NCBI GenBank assembly: GCA_009783525.1 | Contig: WRDG01000032.1 | Span: 1 to 14,827 of the forward strand | Length of the DNA: 14,827 bases | Direction of reading: 5' to 3' | From: Defluviitaleaceae bacterium | GTDB lineage: Bacteria; Bacillota; Clostridia; Lachnospirales; WQUN01 | Shown: piece after piece, positions 14,120 through 14,827 of the stretch | Numbering within the stretch: position 1 is the first letter of the stretch | Layout: each line of letters begins with the position of its first letter | Program-made: the position numbers and the translations under genes | The notes under the pieces: generated by a model | Database searches by the model: none | What the model was told of the DNA's origin: nothing | Seen by the model: only the letters and a program-made list of their open reading frames with translations

Positions 14120-14827
14120 TTTTGGCGCCTTTGGCAACGATCTCGGGATGGCTCGCCGACAAATTATTTTGTTCGTGCGGGTCGTTTTTTATGTTAAACA
14201 GCATTTCCTTGTCGAACAAATGGTAGCCGTCGTGTATCGTCCTTATATAAAGCCAATCGCCGAAACGCACGCTTCGCTGGCATACATGCGCGTTTTGCGA
14301 AATTACGGCAAAATCGCGTCCGCAATCGAACGATTTTTTTATTGTGTCGGTATATTTTACTCCGTCCCATTTATAATATGGCTCGACGTTTAAAAGATCC
14401 GCCATTGTAGGAACCAGGTCGAGGTTGAGATGCAGCCCGTCGGCAACGCAGCCTTTTGCCATGCCGGGCCACTTGATGATCATCGGGATGCGGCAGGTTA
14501 TATTGTCCGCGGTGCCGTGTTCGCCGTAGATGCCGAATTCGCCCATGTTTTCGCCGTGGTCGGAAGTTATTATTACAGCCGTTTCTTCAAAAATGCCAAG
14601 CCCGCGCATCAAATCGAAAATTTTGCCGATCAAATGGTCCGCATATGCGATGCCGGTATCATAGCCGTCAAAAAATTTTTTCAAATCTTTATATTCGGTT
14701 ACCGAACCGGGGTAACGCGGGTATTGCGGCGACTCAATGCTGTTATACATATTGAGTTCGCGCAGCGAGTGCGGACCGGTATGATTGAGATGCTCGTTGA
14801 AAATTTCTTCCGTTATCCAATTGTCGA
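13920..14827 (-). CDS. sulfatase, C-terminal part, cut by window edge
   Basis: The frame is open to the right edge (first full codon ends at 14825), so the true start and the formylglycine site lie outside the window. The 302 visible residues begin DNWITEEIFNEHLNHTG and contain YDTGIAYADHLIGKIFDLM, the metal-binding SDHGENMGEFGIYGEHGTA segment, a CRIPMIIKWPG strand, and a C-terminal LFNIKNDPHEQNNL motif. This is the second half of a type I sulfatase, of the type that often acts on glycosaminoglycan or algal polysaccharide sulfates. An internal ATG at 14750 is not the start, because the upstream residues are sulfatase-like. The last 200 bases overlap the convergent SpoIIM-family frame. Whether it is secreted cannot be judged here. 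Confidence 0.9.
   Translation of the reverse strand, partial: DNWITEEIFNEHLNHTGPHSLRELNMYNSIESPQYPRYPGSVTEYKDLKKFFDGYDTGIAYADHLIGKIFDLMRGLGIFEETAVIITSDHGENMGEFGIYGEHGTADNITCRIPMIIKWPGMAKGCVADGLHLNLDLVPTMADLLNVEPYYKWDGVKYTDTIKKSFDCGRDFAVISQNAHVCQRSVRFGDWLYIRTIHDGYHLFDKEMLFNIKNDPHEQNNLSASHPEIVAKGAKIILDWQEDMMMASASQTDPMWTVMREGGPFHTRGYLNDYLVRLEATGRTDGAKKLRERYASDKINK

Noticed and set aside
14751..14827. ATG 14750 as the true start of the right-end sulfatase
   Set aside because: The frame continues to the window edge with sulfatase-like residues, and the N-terminal active-site half is missing, so the gene must begin outside.
1..14827. A CRISPR array, transposase, phage module, toxin-antitoxin pair or tRNA
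   Set aside because: No direct-repeat array, transposase motif or cloverleaf could be found, and nearly all sequence is explained by the listed genes.

Overview
The window comes from a bacterial chromosome of roughly balanced base composition with many A/T homopolymer runs. It holds 14 protein genes, packed into operons with overlaps of 1 to 11 bases, and no tRNA, rRNA, CRISPR array, insertion sequence or phage gene that I can see. The gene content suggests an anaerobic bacterium that degrades glycans: two sulfatases, a YdjC-type deacetylase, two class II ketose-bisphosphate aldolases and a sugar-type binding lipoprotein. Calcium-type VCBS and NHL propellers plus sulfatases are common in Lentisphaerota, Verrucomicrobiota and Planctomycetota. 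DUF554, MalE-type lipoproteins and SpoIIM/RDD pairs are common in Bacillota and Spirochaetota. I cannot assign a phylum from this sequence alone.

Left block, minus strand, about 4083 to 1. A likely promoter reads leftward into an NHL propeller protein, then an unusual fusion of a QueG-like double [4Fe-4S] domain with a seven-unit VCBS propeller, then a class II aldolase, then the N-terminal part of an extracellular solute-binding lipoprotein that runs off the window.

Centre block, plus strand, 4179 to 12189. Divergent from the left block is a run of URO-D family protein, TldD, TldE, DUF554 membrane protein and a second class II aldolase that seems to start at an ATT codon. After a 68-base gap with a structured leader come a cytoplasmic-looking sulfatase, a YdjC deacetylase and an MIF-like tautomerase. 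A reasonable inference is a pathway that removes sulfate and acetyl groups from imported sugars and cleaves the phosphorylated ketose with an aldolase. The substrate cannot be read from the sequence.

Right block, 12182 to 14827. An RDD membrane protein (minus) and a SpoIIM-family membrane protein (plus) diverge. The SpoIIM-family frame runs 200 bases into the 3' end of a convergent second sulfatase that is cut by the window edge.

The observation I rate highest is a leader found twice, upstream of the first sulfatase (9619-9682) and upstream of the SpoIIM-family gene (12961-13024). It has TATAA, then GGAAAGGCGCG, exactly 28 variable bases, then GACGCGAAC, an A-rich run and ATG. The variable part folds in both copies into a hairpin with a 7-base loop but different stem sequences. 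Neither gene has a normal Shine-Dalgarno site next to its ATG.
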